From: Lonicera japonica
Lineage: Eukaryota; Streptophyta; Magnoliopsida; Dipsacales; Caprifoliaceae
DNA length: 64,000 nt
Assembly: GCA_021464415.1 (NCBI GenBank)
Contig: CM038470.1
Coordinates: forward strand, 31,119,774 to 31,183,773
Reading direction: 5' to 3'
Part shown: positions 21,772 through 34,849 of the stretch, in pieces
Layout of the letters: each line of letters begins with the position of its first letter
How positions within the stretch are numbered: the first letter of the stretch is position 1
Made by a program: the position numbers and the translations under genes
The notes under the pieces: generated by a model
What the model saw: only the letters and a program-made list of their open reading frames with translations
Told to the model about the DNA's origin: nothing
Databases searched by the model: none

Positions 21772-22259
21772 CATATAACACGTATCAATCAACTATTTGA
21801 TACTTATATAGATGATTATAATATAAAATGGAAGTATAACACATATGTACATATTCAAAAGATATACAAAATCATGGCAACGTGTAACTAAACATATAAG
21901 GTAACTTAGGCTAGCCGTGGCTTGCCATATAAACATATATATATAACAAAAATAAGTCTGTATCAGAGTAATCTATGCCATCCCCAAACTCGTCGTCTTT
22001 TTAACATCACTTGTCTCTTGTGTACCTGAATTTGTTTAATAAAAATGGGATGAGCTCACAACTCAATAGGGTGATAATAGAGGATAATATGTTTAAAACA
22101 TAATTAGCAATTTAATAACAAATCATACTTTAACCAATAATAATTTAATTTAAAACCATCATCTTATAAAACAATGCATGCTTATGCATATGCATATGCA
22201 GGTTACCTCCATTGTGTCAACCATTATACCACGTCACCAAGAGATAGCGAAGCCAAACC

Positions 22260-22260
<1 letters not shown>
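21772..22260 (-). mobile_element. Fragment of a long Ty3/gypsy-type LTR (LTR B), left of the virus
   Basis: Read on the minus strand, this has the look of the 3' half of a long gypsy LTR (ATTGAGTTGTGAGCTCATCC, then ACACAAGAGACAAG). It shares the AAGAGATA(G/C)CGAAGCC motif and AAT tract with 44317-44342, beyond the virus. The LTR continues there. Its distal end, possibly left of 11136, was not found. Confidence 0.45.

Positions 22261-22306
<46 letters not shown>
22261..22306. repeat. (AAT)15 microsatellite at the virus left junction
   Basis: Uninterrupted AAT units that run directly into viral sequence at 22307. Confidence 0.95.
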
Positions 22307-22588
22307 GAAGGGGATCATGAAGCAATATGAAAGATGTAAAGAGTGCGCAGAATATTAACAAATTTACTGAAATAAATTAGATTACTGAAATTGAATTACA
22401 AAATTAATCAAAATAAGTTTACTAATAAAGTTTACTGAATGATTACTGAATGGAATGCTTGAAGAAACATGACTTGAAAATTACAAAAAAAATTAAACTG
22501 ATATTGAGAATATAAGAGATAAATTCTAATGTAGAGATTTCTTCTTCCAGTAGGTGTGAGACTTCCCTGAGCCTTCTGTTTTCCTTCT

Positions 22589-22597
22589 CTTTTATAG
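22589..22597 (-). promoter_or_regulatory. 35S-like TATA box of the endogenous virus
   Basis: On the minus strand CTATAAAAGAGAAGG lies upstream of a leader that, on a circular genome, would run through the terminal repeat to the primer-binding site. This is where caulimovirids place the pregenomic RNA promoter. In the integrated copy it points out of the viral sequence into the AAT tract. Confidence 0.55.
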
Positions 22598-22640
22598 ATA
22601 TAGCTGGAGAGGGGACTATAGAATCACGCGAGGTCAAAAT

Positions 22641-23383
22641 AATTGACCTTTTTACTAAAGATGAGTAGTAAAGTGCTTTTACTGTTCGTAAATAGTATCT
22701 TATCTGAAAAGTAGCCTCAAGATTCTTCTAGTCTGTGCTTTCGGCTATTTCAATTCAAACTAGGCATGATGAATTAATGACTTTGACAATATCAGGTTAA
22801 ATAAAACCCATGAGCAAAACATAAGTGTTAGTTTTTCTCAGATAAATTAATATCTAAGCAGTGACTGAAAACACTTTAATTAAGCAAATGGATCTTAAGC
22901 ATTCTGAAATAATTGACTATTGTAAGGATTCTTGCTGGAAAAGGACCCTTGAGAAGACTTGACTGAATTTTCTTCTTCGTCTTCTTCATATAACTCTATA
23001 ACCCGTTCGCTGAGGGCTTGGGCTAATAGTTTTAACTCTGACTTGGAACACTTCTTGATATTTGATGTATCAATGGATCATGTTAGGCTTGAATTGGATT
23101 TAATTGACTTGGTTCCGCTAACAAATCCTTTTTCTTAGATGAACCATGGATGGGGAACAATTAATGGACTTACTGAGGGTATAAAAGTAGGAATGGTTGA
23201 AAATTCTTCCTGGACTTGTCCAACTATCCTATTGACATCGAATTTATCCCACCACTTAATAAAAAATAGGCGGGTGACCATGTCAACTTGGCTATATTGG
23301 TTTGCTATGGCTTGGGATTGGCCTTATGACTTTATGGTTGACTCAGTAATTGGGGTTTTAAAGTTATACTGCCACTTGAGTAT
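22641..23383 (-). other. Viral noncoding region downstream of the second ORF
   Basis: AT-rich, many stops in all frames. It corresponds to the intergenic promoter region of a caulimovirid genome. The plus-strand open frame at 23139-23483 is antisense to viral sequence and probably meaningless. Confidence 0.5.
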
Positions 23384-24278
23384 CTATGGGACTTTATATT
23401 TACTAGTGAATTGTAGCAGTATGGGTATACCTTCATATTTTGGGTTGCACTTGGCTTTACTAAAATGGTTTACTTGGTGTTGAAGTGGTTCTGGGAAAAG
23501 AGACATATTTGATCTGTATCTTGCCCACCAAATATTAAACCAGAAGGGGATTTCACTTTTAAACTTGTGGTCAAATTGAATAAACCACGAATGACTAAAA
23601 GACTGATTTTGGTAAAGAAAGATCTTATGCCAAGCTTCAATATAGTAATAATAACAAAAATGGTTGTTTTGACTGTGGAGAAGATGGAGATCTGAAGGAT
23701 GTTTACCCCAATCAAACATAGGGATTATTTGTTTAATATAGAGGGAATGATAAATGACTCTGGTTTTATCTTCCCTATCGTAAATAGGTTTGACAAATAT
23801 TGACTCAGTTTGGATATGGATATCCTTGTAATATGTAAGTGACTTAAAAGGGACTAAAGAAAATAAATGCCATCCAAGGGGAAAATACTGCATAGCAAGT
23901 TGAATTAAGTCATCTCTTATAACCATATGGGATTCAATATAAAAAAGGTTTACTTCGTAATTCGGGATGTATTCTGAGGCTGACTTTTTTGTATTTTTGG
24001 TGACTGGTTTTGATAACCTGAGGCTCTGGGCTACATATATCAAACGGGTCATTTGACTTGTGTTTACTAGTTAATACTGAGTTAAAAAGCCTTGGAATTT
24101 GGCCTAATACTTGGTATCTGTTTACTACGTTCATTGCAGGGATCGGAACTGTTGAACGAGGAATCATGGCACCTCTTCCTGTGTTACTAGGATTACTTGG
24201 ATAAGGGACAATTGCCCCTCTGCCTTGACTTCCACGGCCATTGTCGTGGCCTCCATGTCCTCCGCCGCGTTCACTCAT
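23384..24278 (-). pseudogene. Florendovirus-type second ORF, frameshifted
   Basis: The frame starts MSERGGGHGGHDNGRG at 24278, a Gly/Arg/His-rich N-terminus, and continues to about 23934. Homologous reading then moves to the frame ending at 23384, with aromatic-rich blocks (AMQYFPLGWH; IYHSLYIKQI; a WWARY stretch). A separate second ORF of unknown function downstream of RNase H is characteristic of florendoviruses. At least one frameshift breaks it. Confidence 0.6.
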
Positions 24279-24289
24279 TTACTTGATCC

Positions 24290-24870
24290 TATTTTGGAGA
24301 AATTCCCTTATAAGGAAATATGGAATAAAATTTTCACTTCCTTTTATGTATTCAATATCAAAATCAAAAATACTTAAAAGGGATTACCATCTTACAAAAA
24401 TTTGTTTAGAGGCAATGTTTTCAACATTTTTTTTCTAAAACATATTTAGTTGACTTGTAAACAATTCTTACTAAAAAAAAATTTGTTTAATAAATCACTT
24501 TAAAATTTGTTAATACATAGTACTAATAACAAAATTTTCTTTTTAATAGTAGAATAATTAATTTGTGTACTATCCTATGCGCCAGAATGAAAATGAACGA
24601 TTTGTTCTGGTGAAGTAAGGGTTAACTTTCGCTTGAGTATTCCTCCGAATCCGATGTCAGAGCATCTATTTCAACAATCTTTAAAGCAGATGGATTGGAT
24701 ATGCCAAGACAGGGCAATGTCTTAACATACTTTTTAATATCCTAAGACAATGGAAGTATGAACTGTTGTCCAAGGAGGAGGGTTACTTTGCAACTGTTCA
24801 AATAATGGTTTGCATTGTTTTCATAGATCTTTATAAAAGTCACTGATGTAATTAAGGGATCCTAAAAATC
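24290..24870 (-). pseudogene. Viral RNase H region, heavily degraded
   Basis: Downstream of the RT frame, short blocks in shifting frames keep the usual RNase H order: an acidic strand, a YSTIKKK-like block and a C-terminal IKGSEN-like block close to the second ORF start. Multiple stops and shifts. Assigned mainly from position and short motifs. Confidence 0.5.
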
Positions 24871-24871
24871 T

Positions 24872-25684
24872 CTAGAGTTGGTTTTTATCTAGGTTCTCAT
24901 CAGGAAACTTATTTGCAAATTGGATTGCTCTATCAATTGGTTGGATTTGACTATACTGGATGTTGTGACCTAAAAACCTAATCTTGGTTTGGAACAAACA
25001 ACATATAGTAGGGGACAGAACTAATCCATTGACTTTGATGGTTTTAAAGAATGAGTTCAAATGTTTCCAATGTTCCTCAATTGACTTAGAAAAGATTAAT
25101 ACATCATCTATATAAACTATGGCAAAGTAACTTAAAAGGTTCAAAATATCATTCATAGTATTCTAGAATTCACTAGGGGCATTCTTAAGACTGAATGGCA
25201 TCACATTCCATTCGTAGTGACCAAAATGAGTTGTAAAGGCTGTTTTATACCTCTCCTCTTCATGTATTTGGATTTGTCAAAATTCACTTTTTAGATCAAA
25301 TTTACTAAAAATTACCACTTGATCTAACCTGTTGATTAAATCTTTTTTATTTGGTAATGGATATCTGATCCATTCAAGTACTTTATTTAAGGGTTTATAA
25401 TTAATAACTAATCTTGGTGTTCCTCGTTTAATTTCATCATTTTTGTTAACATAAAAGACTGGGCATGACCAAGGAGATTTATTTTTTCTTATGATTCTTT
25501 TACTGATTAGATCATTAATTTCTTGTTTACAGTATTCCATTTGTTCATGACTCATTTGTATAGGTCTGGCCTTGGTAGGAATCAAATGTTCATTGAATTC
25601 CTTAGCATAAGGTAACCTAACAATATGCTTTTTTCTATGCCAAAAGGCATAAGGCAAGTTTAAACAAACTTCTTTAATTAACAT
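24872..25684 (-). pseudogene. Viral reverse transcriptase, broken frame
   Basis: Two open segments (25277-25684 and 24872-25156) carry the caulimovirid RT blocks: IRKNKSPWSCPVFYV, then RLVINYKPLN, then SKFDLKSEF, and after a broken stretch the palm motif YIDDVLIFS and an FLGH block. The YIDD catalytic motif is intact but the frame is not. It would copy the pregenomic RNA into DNA. Confidence 0.85.
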
Positions 25685-25855
25685 ATTGGTAAAATCTTTA
25701 ATTTCAACTTTTAAAAATTTTAAATTATTACTTTTGTTGTTAAGTAAATTTAAATTTTTTGAGATTGACTGTTCTTTAATAATTTTTAAATATATTTCTT
25801 TAAGTTCAGTAATGAAATTAAATGTAACCTTTTGACTTAAATGTTAACTTATTAA

Positions 25856-26407
25856 TCATTTGGTTGTAGTGGTAAATGGATATGATAAGTATATAAATGG
25901 AAGTCCCAAAATGATTATTTCTGTCATGTTTCTTATTAAGACAAATGATGTCTTAAAACAAATACTATATTGGCAGATATGGACTTTGGGTAATTTATAC
26001 TTAATATTCATTTGATTGCCATTTGCTGAACTTAACCTTTCACTTGTTTTTTCATAGTAGGTAGTTGGAACAAGTCCTTCTTGAATGCAATTCAAGTCTG
26101 CTCCAATATCTATTAATGCAGGTAGTTCAACAATAAATGTTTTGTTTATAACTAAAGTGACATTAACATACCATTTCTGGATCGTTATGTCCTTTAATAC
26201 TTTTTGTGAATTTCCTTGTTCATTAATCATATTTTCTAATTTAGTATCACTATTTGGACAATTAACTTTATATGTTTCTTCATAATTTTCATTAGAAGAA
26301 TTATGAATCGTGAGTTTTAACTTATTATTAAGCTTAACAATTTTAACTAGCATTTCTTGTTTTAATTCAGGAATTTTGTATTTAAGTTTTGAAATATCTA
26401 TTTTCAA
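25856..26407 (-). pseudogene. Viral aspartic protease region
   Basis: A 183-codon open frame contains LIDIGADLNCI followed about 70 residues later by IIILGLPFI, the flap/C-terminal signature of retropepsin-like proteases. The catalytic triad normally reads D-[ST]-G; here it is D-I-G, so activity is unlikely. Confidence 0.75.
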
Positions 26408-26537
26408 TTTATTAACTTCTTGGTTTAATTCGGGTAATGTGATTTCTTTAACTGGATTTTTAAACCTTTATAAAGTTTTATTTAAACTAAATACATGTTT
26501 TTCTTTATTTGTTATTATTTTGTTTGTTTTGGTTTCT

Positions 26538-28150
26538 TTAGCTAGTTAATAAATCTTTTAATTGTTCCATATATTGGGTTTTTAACTGTGGGTCTATTAT
26601 TTTACTAATTAAACCAATTAATAGATTCATTTCTTCATCATTTTTTGTTAATACATTTAATCTTTTATTACAGCAGGCATCAGTGCAATTATTTGCACAT
26701 CCTAAGGTGACTTTAGGGGATTGACTGCTAGAATTGCTTGAAGAATGAAAAGGAATATCAGATCCTAAATATTCATTACTGCTTGAGTTGTTCCCAATTC
26801 TCATTAATTCTAGAATTTGCTCAGTATCTTCATTAGATATATTTAATTGACTAAGTTTTTCTTTAATTTTGCATTCATTGTTGTAATGCCATTTCTTTCC
26901 ATAGTTGTGACAGATGACATTACTTTTGTCATATTTTTTATTACTTTTAAATTTATTTTTCTCTTTTTATTAGGTGACTGTTTTTTGTAATAATCATCTT
27001 GAGTATTACTTTTTCTTTTATGCTTATATTTTTTTATGGTATTTTTCTTTTTACTATGTTTATTTTTTCTTCTTGAAGGAGCAATCGGAGGTAATCCATA
27101 CTGTTCACAAAATGTACCTAATTCATATTTAGCTTTATTTTTATCTTTATTTGCTTGTTCACTAATCTTAAAATCTATACACATTTTAAGACATGTTTTT
27201 TGAATTTGACTTATTATGTCTTCGTTGTTAGGTTATCATAATCTATGAAACCTAAATTTTTACTTAATTCTTCTTGAATTTTATGGGCAAATAAACTAGA
27301 TAAACCATTTATGAATTTTTCTTTCCAAAATGGTTTATTACTATCATCTCTCATCATGACTCTAGAGGTGAATACATCTTTGTACCATCTAAAATCACTT
27401 AATGTGGGACAAGTAAGGTTACTAAGCTGGACATGAATTCTTTTAGTAATATTACTAGGAGTTCCTATGAAATGTTTTACTATGGTGAATATTAGTGCGT
27501 TTACTCCGTCTAGGGGACTAACACTAGTTTCCTTATCAAAGATGGAGTTGCTTTCATCATTACCTTTTATTGCATGAATTATGGAATCTCTAGTATCTTC
27601 TATGAGATGTTTTTCCCACCAAGATTTAAGAATTCCAGTGAATCCAGAAGCTAATGATTCAACAATTTTGGATTGTCCTAAATCGTTGAAAATTGTTATA
27701 TAACTGTTAGCAACCATCGACATATGATTTAACTTATTTAATAATTCTTGTTCACTAAGTCCATCAATGTTCCATTCATACATTTTGTTAGATGAAACGG
27801 AGAATTGATTATCCAAATTCCTTTCTTTGAATTGTAAATCCGAATGGGTAGGTTTTGAATACCAATTTTTTATTAGACTTGTGGGGTTTGGTCTTTTAAA
27901 ACTTAATTTGTTAAATTGATTTTCAATTTCTTGAATAGTGGATTCACTATCCTCTTCACTCTGACTAGTGTTTTTATCCATGACAGCTATTGCCTTGGTA
28001 ATACTAGTTTATGTTTTATTATCTAATTTTTTAAATAACTTATCTAGAGTCTTAGTAAGTTTTTAATCCTTATTGGGTAATCCTAATCCTTGCCTATGCT
28101 CGGGTAGGTTTAATAAGGGTTCTTCAATTTTATTATTATTAGTATGATTT
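26538..28150 (-). pseudogene. Viral coat protein with zinc finger, decayed
   Basis: Open segments at 27214-27981 (capsid-like, Trp-rich blocks such as KMYEWNIDG and LKSWWEKHL), 26843-27184 (very Lys/Arg-rich, then a finger-like CHNYGKKWHYNNEC) and 26538-26804 (ending in the CTDACCNKRLNVLTK block and a short helix) follow the capsid-to-finger order of caulimovirids. The finger has Tyr where C-X2-C-X4-H-X4-C needs its second Cys. Several frameshifts separate the pieces. The N-terminal coding part lies across the copia insertion at 42545-42733. Confidence 0.75.
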
Positions 28151-28389
28151 TCAATTTTATCTTCAATTTTATCTAACTGTTTACCTATTGTTGCTACGTG
28201 TTGATTGGTAAAATTATTTTGTTCAATTATTTTATTTTCATCATTATTGCCATCAGATATTTTGAATGGGCTGGCAACAACTGGTGTATTTTTTATTTAT
28301 ATATTAATTGTTTATAATGGGAGATGACTAGACGATACTTTTGACTTGTCTTCCTTAATATTGATTTTAATTTCTAACATAAACTTTTC

Positions 28390-28570
28390 TGTTGAAGGAA
28401 ATTACACGTAGTGTGCTATCGTTTAGATATAATATGTATTAAGGATTTACTGTGTAAATTATGTATCATGGACCATAATAGGCTTCATTTGTAAATCTTA
28501 TGTACTATTGTATTCATGCCCTATTTAAAGGGATTATCTAATGAAAGATAGATAGAGTTATTCCACAACA
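28390..28570 (+). repeat. Left LTR of the nested copia element (181 bp)
   Basis: TG...CA, directly followed by CGTTATCAGCATGCTC, the primer-site type found after many short plant copia LTRs. Its last 97 bp align without gaps to 42443-42539. CCCTATTTAAAGG near 28518-28530 is the likely TATA. Confidence 0.85.
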
Positions 28571-29080
28571 CGTTATCAGCATGCTCTTAGAGCTAATAAC
28601 CTTAACCCTAAGAAAACCCTAGCCGCCCAATCTTCAAGTACACAACCACATATCCATCCGCCAGGTTTAATCTAAGAAAAACACTCAATTCTGAAGTTGC
28701 TTTTATGAATAAACTCAATTCGAGTTTAACATAAAAAAAATAAAAATGGATTTGACTCAATTGCGATTACTTTAATCTCTGAGGAAAAGTCTCTCTTCAC
28801 GAATCTTTTTTGTTTCTTGGTTTGGTTTTCAATCTCTGAAGGTACATTACTCGTAAGCTTAACTAGTTCATTTCATAATTATAATTGCATGGTGCCATTC
28901 TTTAACCCCTGTTTTGCTGCTTTGAATCTTTTTGAAATTAAAAGACCAAGATTCATTAAACCATTAATTGATTATGTAAAATATTATTCGCATTTGATTT
29001 AGTTTCCGAATGAAATCATGAATATTTGAATACCAAACACTCCTTATATGTATTACCATTTACATGATATTTATAAACCA

Positions 29081-29130
29081 CTAGTATGCAACTTACGCGA
29101 TGCGTGGGTGTATTGCAATAAAATTGTTAA
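29081..29130 (-). mobile_element. Helitron 3' terminus in the copia leader
   Basis: On the minus strand ACGCATCGCGT forms a perfect 4-bp stem with a 3-nt loop. After 10 nt it is followed by CTAG, with T next to it in the target: the full Helitron 3' signature. The 5' TC end was not located, so the extent (probably toward 30.8-31 kb) is unknown. Confidence 0.55.
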
Positions 29131-31700
29131 ATTACAAAACTGAAAATAATTTGAAATTATGTTGACAACATGGATTCAAACTACCTTAATTATACTACTA
29201 AGAGAAAAAGGCTTAGAAAACCGGGGATAAATTCAGACTCATCTTCTTAGCAAAACGTATCTTCAATATTTACAAAACTGGAACAATGATTCCACTATGA
29301 GAACCAATAAAATATCAAAATTGGTATCATGTGTGTGCAATAGTCTTTTCTCTCCAATAATGTATAAGTTTAATCCAATAAGCCAACTTCTGAAACAAAA
29401 AGGTCTTAAGAAAAAGACTATAAAAAGCATGTATAAAAAGACATTTGCAGTAATATGCCAAGAAAAATTTCAAGTAAATCATATGAGAAACTAAGAAGGC
29501 ACATTTAATGCAATGTGATAAATCAACAAGTATTAGTCGGTCAAATCTTGGAGCGCTTTAGGTTTGCGCATGACTCGTGAGTGTTTTTTATGCATAAGCT
29601 GTCCACGAAGATTAAAGCAAACCTTAAAGGAACAAATCTGCTAGTGCATTAGAGGACAAATATTAACGTATATTAATAATAAACATTCAAAAAAATCTGA
29701 TACTAAGCAATCGTAGATATTAGAGTAACAAAAATTCAGATGAATAAGATATTCAATGAATTCAAACAATGAAATTCCTTCTTCTGTAATCTTAATAAAC
29801 AATCAAAGTAAACTTTTTTCACTTTACAACACCACCTCCATAAAAAATTGGTCTCAGTGCCACATCAATTGCAATATATATATGTATATATGTTTGAAAA
29901 TCTAATGGATTTGACCCAAAAAAGGGGAAATCCCGGTAAACAACAATACTGAAAACCAAGACCATAATGCTTTTTAATTACATCCATTAAACATGCAATT
30001 ATGTACAATAAATAAACATAAAGCAACAAAGATGATACCTAAGCTTTTGACATACACAATTATACTAAATTAGAAATACAAAATAATTCGTGTGTATAAT
30101 TTTATATTTTTTTTCCATTTACTAATTGGTAAACTATGCACAACATAAACAAAATGATAAATAATTGTGTAAGTAAAGACACATATTTCAAAATAAAATA
30201 GTTTTTGAAAACTCTCAAATGAAACAATAGTATGATATAGTTATTTTCCAATATATGCTTACAATTTAGCGATACATCAACTATTGTAGTTCACTTATTA
30301 AATAATAATAAAACCAAAAGACGAACAATGTTAGTCGTCTGCTTTGTAGCATTTGATCAAATGCTTCATAGACATGCATCGACATTAAAACCATTACATA
30401 AAATGATCAATCACATAAACAAAATTATTATATACAGCTTCTAACAATCAAATCCAACTAACCCTTCACATAATTGCAATAGTACAAACATATGTACTTG
30501 CACTTTGACATCTAAAATATAATGATTCACAAAGTCACATTTTATATAGACAAAAAGCAATAATAATGACTAAAACTAAAAAAATAACTGAATTATTATG
30601 CAAAACACACCAAAGTATAATAAACCTTCAGTTAAAGAAATAACGAAATGGGTGGAAAAGAAGGAACAATAGAAGTAAGAAGAAATTACTGGAACAAACA
30701 ATCAAAAGTAAAGTTTATGCACATATCTTACAAAAAATAATCAATTAAAGAACAACATATTGTTAATTCGTATTAGATAGAGAAAGAAAAAGTTTATGGC
30801 TAACAATAAGAAATAACATTCAAGTGGTATTGTGATAAGAAAAGCAATGGCTTAAGTATCTCCTTGAATTGATACCACTGATAGGAGGGCAAAACAACCA
30901 ATAAACATAGGGAATTACCTGAAGTCATGGATTTTGTCGAGAAAATATTTTAAGAAGAGAGGAGAAGTTGGGAAAATTTCTATCAAATTTACGAACCCTT
31001 GTGTTGAACACCGATTGTGGATTTGCCAACGATCCCGACCAACAAGCTCATAGGTTAATTAATTGATGTTCCTTAGACTTTGAACTTTATTCCTTCAATT
31101 ATTAATATACATATTGATTTCATAAGTTAATTAATTGCACATATACAATATAGCCTCTATTTCTTTGTGGTATATTAGACTATTTTGAGTTTCGTGTTCA
31201 ATTTCTTTTTGGTTCCCTTAAATTAGTTCCTTGATCAAATAAGCTGAAGTTTGGATAGGTACTCACTGATTTCAAATGTTTGTTTATTTTTTGCAATTTA
31301 CCATTTAATTATGAAGCAACACAAACCATAAGCATGAATTTTTTCCTTTTCCTATTTTTGCCCTTCGAGTATGTGAATTTATTATATAAAACCTGCTTTT
31401 CTTTCTTCCATTTTTTGAAATGGATTAATTAAATTTATAATTTCTATAATTGTGGTAAATCAGCATGCTAAGAAATCTTGAATATTACTTATATTAATTG
31501 TTTTATTTAGCATGTCATAAATTTGAAAATTGCTATGATAATGAAAGTTCGTGCGCATTATAATCACTATGATAAAGTATTTTCATATAGCATCGAAAAT
31601 GTGACCATTACGAATCTTGTTTCTGAAATCTAATTCTTATTCCTGAAAAATAATTAATATGGATGTACTCATAACTATGTAATATTTTCTCTATTATTTA
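29131..31700. other. AT-rich noncoding DNA between Helitron end and copia gag
   Basis: About 2.6 kb without coding signal, much longer than a copia leader should be. It is probably mostly Helitron body followed by the remaining copia leader (from about 31.0 kb). Confidence 0.4.
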
Positions 31701-31705
31701 TTAAG

Positions 31706-32748
31706 ATGGACAACCCAACTCGACCCCGAATTTAACATTTTGGACTCAAAAGGACTTGAGTACCATCAATAGATTTCTGATGTAGAACCCGCTTTTGTGG
31801 CCAAAGAATACTCTACCACACTTGCTGACCCTAACGACCCAACAGACAAAGGACCGTCTGACAAGGTGAAAGCAAATGCATTAATGTTTCTAAGGAAATA
31901 TATTGATTCCAGCCTATGCTGGGAGTACCTTCAGTTGAAAACACCTAAAGAACTATGTGATGCTCTTACGGGACGTTTTGGGAATATTCATGACACCCAA
32001 AATTGATTGTTCAGTAGAATGAAATCTGCTTGCTTGACTATAAAAAGGTTAACGACTTCAACAAGGACATATTGCACCTAAAGGCACGTCTCAACTTCTG
32101 TGAAAAGAAACTCGCAAAAGATAATATGATTCAGAAAACTCTTTCCATTTTCCTTACATCAACATTTATACTAGCGAACCAATATAAGCTCGAGTAGGAT
32201 AACAAAAGAATAACAACATTCAATAAGCTGATTAACTTATTGCAAGTGGCTGAAAAGCATAATGAGGGTCTTTTGAATAACAATGCCAGGCCTGTTGGGA
32301 CAAAGAAAATTCCTGAGGCTAATTACAGTAAGATGAATAGTGGAAAGAACCCCAATGCAATGGGGATTGGACGTGTTGATCCCTACCCACGTGGTAACAA
32401 TGCATAACGTGAAAATGGACGTGGGAGTCGTGGTACGGGTCATGGATGCTCTTCTAAAGTATGGAGAAGAAACGGTGTTATTGGATCTAGTGGTCAGGAA
32501 AACAAAATGAAAAATACACCTAAGAACCCTCCGATAAAAAAGGAAAGAGTTGGTGATGAGCCATGTTACATGTGTGAAATTGTTGGGCACTGGTACAAGA
32601 ACTGCCATGCAAGCGCTAAAGCAGCAGCGAATTACAAGAGATATCAAGAATCTAAAAAACACGAATCTCATTTTATGAATGAGGAAGATAACGACGCTGA
32701 TGTCAACTTCACAATCGTAGACTTTAGTGGCAAGAAGGACTTTGCTTA
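31706..32748 (+). pseudogene. Copia gag, degraded
   Basis: From ATG 31706 (MDNPTRP, then an early stop) the open pieces include VKANALMFLRKYID and a TPKELCDALTGRF block, typical of the UBN2 Gag. The CCHC knuckle YMCEIVGHWYKNC (32567-32605) begins with Tyr-Met-Cys, so the first Cys follows the usual spacing only approximately. Stops at several points make it nonfunctional. Confidence 0.75.
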
Positions 32749-33159
32749 GTCTATGGATACACTCGATTTTGACTGATTTGCTTTATTTACTTTATTTTTC
32801 AGAAATATTTAAATAAGCAAATTGCCTAATTTTTAATTAAACTATGATTTTGTCTTAAAGTTTATGTTGATTTGATGAATTAGATTTCTAAACAAGATAT
32901 TGGATTGATTACTGTTAGTTTTATTAGAATTTTATTCTAAAGTAATTAAATTTGTTTATTTTATTACTAGATAGTTCGGAGTTTATACTCGATTTCATTA
33001 CTGTAAAAATGAATCGATGATAACTTTAATAATTGGTTGATAGTGAGAACACCATAACCATTTAACGAAATAGGCAATTAATAACCTATAATACCTATGT
33101 GACTATGATGATTAAATCATCATAAGAGCGGAGAACTGCTCAACCATTTTATTGCAAAA

Positions 33160-34700
33160 ACGGTGTTTAAAGTCGCATATGCTCTATATGCACCCGGAAC
33201 GACCCGAACTTTGTCAATGATATTCGTACCAACATTAATCATACAAAAATCAAATGTAAGAATGGAACAAAAACATATTTATTTTACCTCTAAAAAAATG
33301 TGCAAAGAAACGCAATTTAGAGAAACTTATGAGTCATTCCAGTGGAATGTACCCCATTACGATAAGGATTGTCAAATCTTATATATAATGTCACTAACGA
33401 TGTATTATAGGACACTGACTTATACAGGCTTTGGCATGCTTGCCTAGTACACCCTGGTCATGATGATCTATGTGTTAAACTACTTAGCGGACATCCCCTC
33501 TTCTGAGTGACAAATAAATGGGACATAAATTTAACACATTGCAACGTATTGATATTAGTAATGCTTAAAAGTAATCCTTGACTTCCGAAGTACTGGAAGC
33601 AATATCCCCCTTCCCATTATGCCTTATCGATTAGGTTAAAGGAACGACACCCGATTTTTCAAAACTTGCTCTTTAGCAAAAATAGGATCGAGACCATCCT
33701 ATGCTAAAGATACAAAATAAAATATACCATTCTTAAGAAGAATATAATGATATATTTATGGACTAATCCATCCAGAATGCAGAACCATTGAAAGTACTTT
33801 ATGGATTTAGTGGATAATTCGACATTCTGGTCACACGTCGAATAATTATTTATAAGAAATGCTACTTTTACAAACCTAGCACATATTAAGCGCTTAAGGG
33901 CTCACCACCCTAATTACTGTATCATGTCTATAAGACTCAATAAAGCCGGAGAGTTTACATCAAAAGTATCTGATAATTATTGCATAAAATCAAAGTAAAG
34001 AATTCCGTTCTCCATATGCATACGCAAAAAGGTCTCACAAAAGCAACCATCAAAAGGATATAGATGGTTTATATGGCATTGGTTTTGCGCACCATATTAT
34101 ATATATATGCTCAGAGTTTATGCAATATTGCATGCAACTTTACTTAATTGTTTTAAGACCCAAATATTAGACAATTATTATATGCGTACCAGTTGATAAC
34201 TGAATATTAGCCTAATATTTTATGCATATGTGCCGATTGCACCCCCATAATGCAGTAAATTGGGTCCGCTGAGACAATTTAGTATTAATGTTGGGATCCT
34301 CAACGAAAGTCCGCCATTTGGAATCCTTGTCAGGTGACCTCTTTACTGCTAAGAATTGCGGATTGTCACTTTGATGAAATAGTCTTCCCGTCGTTAGGGA
34401 AAGATAGGAAAATAAAATTTCAGGGGAACGACAGGAATTATCGTGGTCCCCACTATCTCATCTTGATCCCCACACATATCACAATGTACATTGAAATGAA
34501 AAAGAATAATCGATCTTTAAAATGTAACATATTCGATGCCTCATGCATTTACTTATACTAAAAAGTGACGAGATCAAACATACCAGCTGCAATGTGCCTG
34601 CAAGGTTAGAAGTTCCCAACAAGGGGCACATTGTCGCAGAAAAAGACATTGCAACCACACTTAGTGGAGGTGTGGTTGAGGCCATGCCTCCCTAAAGGAA
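33160..34700 (+). pseudogene. Copia protease-integrase region, degraded
   Basis: Short blocks in shifting frames: LYAPGTTRTL (33190), LWHA...HPGHDD (33430-33470, GAG-pre-integrase), NAGEFTSKVSDNYC near 33950, HTQKGLTKA near 34020, then RIADCHFDEIVFPSLG at 34350, a block downstream of the integrase in one copia group. Many stops. Confidence 0.65.
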
Positions 34701-34849
34701 TAAAGGGAGGCCACTTGATTCAACAAATACTTACACAAAATAAGAGGTGGAGTAAGGCACAAATTGATCAATTAATCATTAATATAAAAATCCCTTTCAT
34801 GAGATTATCTCTGATTATATTTATATCCATGAATCAATATTAGGGGACG

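Noticed and set aside
23139..23483. 114-codon plus-strand frame
   Set aside because: Antisense to endogenous viral sequence; composition mirrors the viral minus-strand frame.
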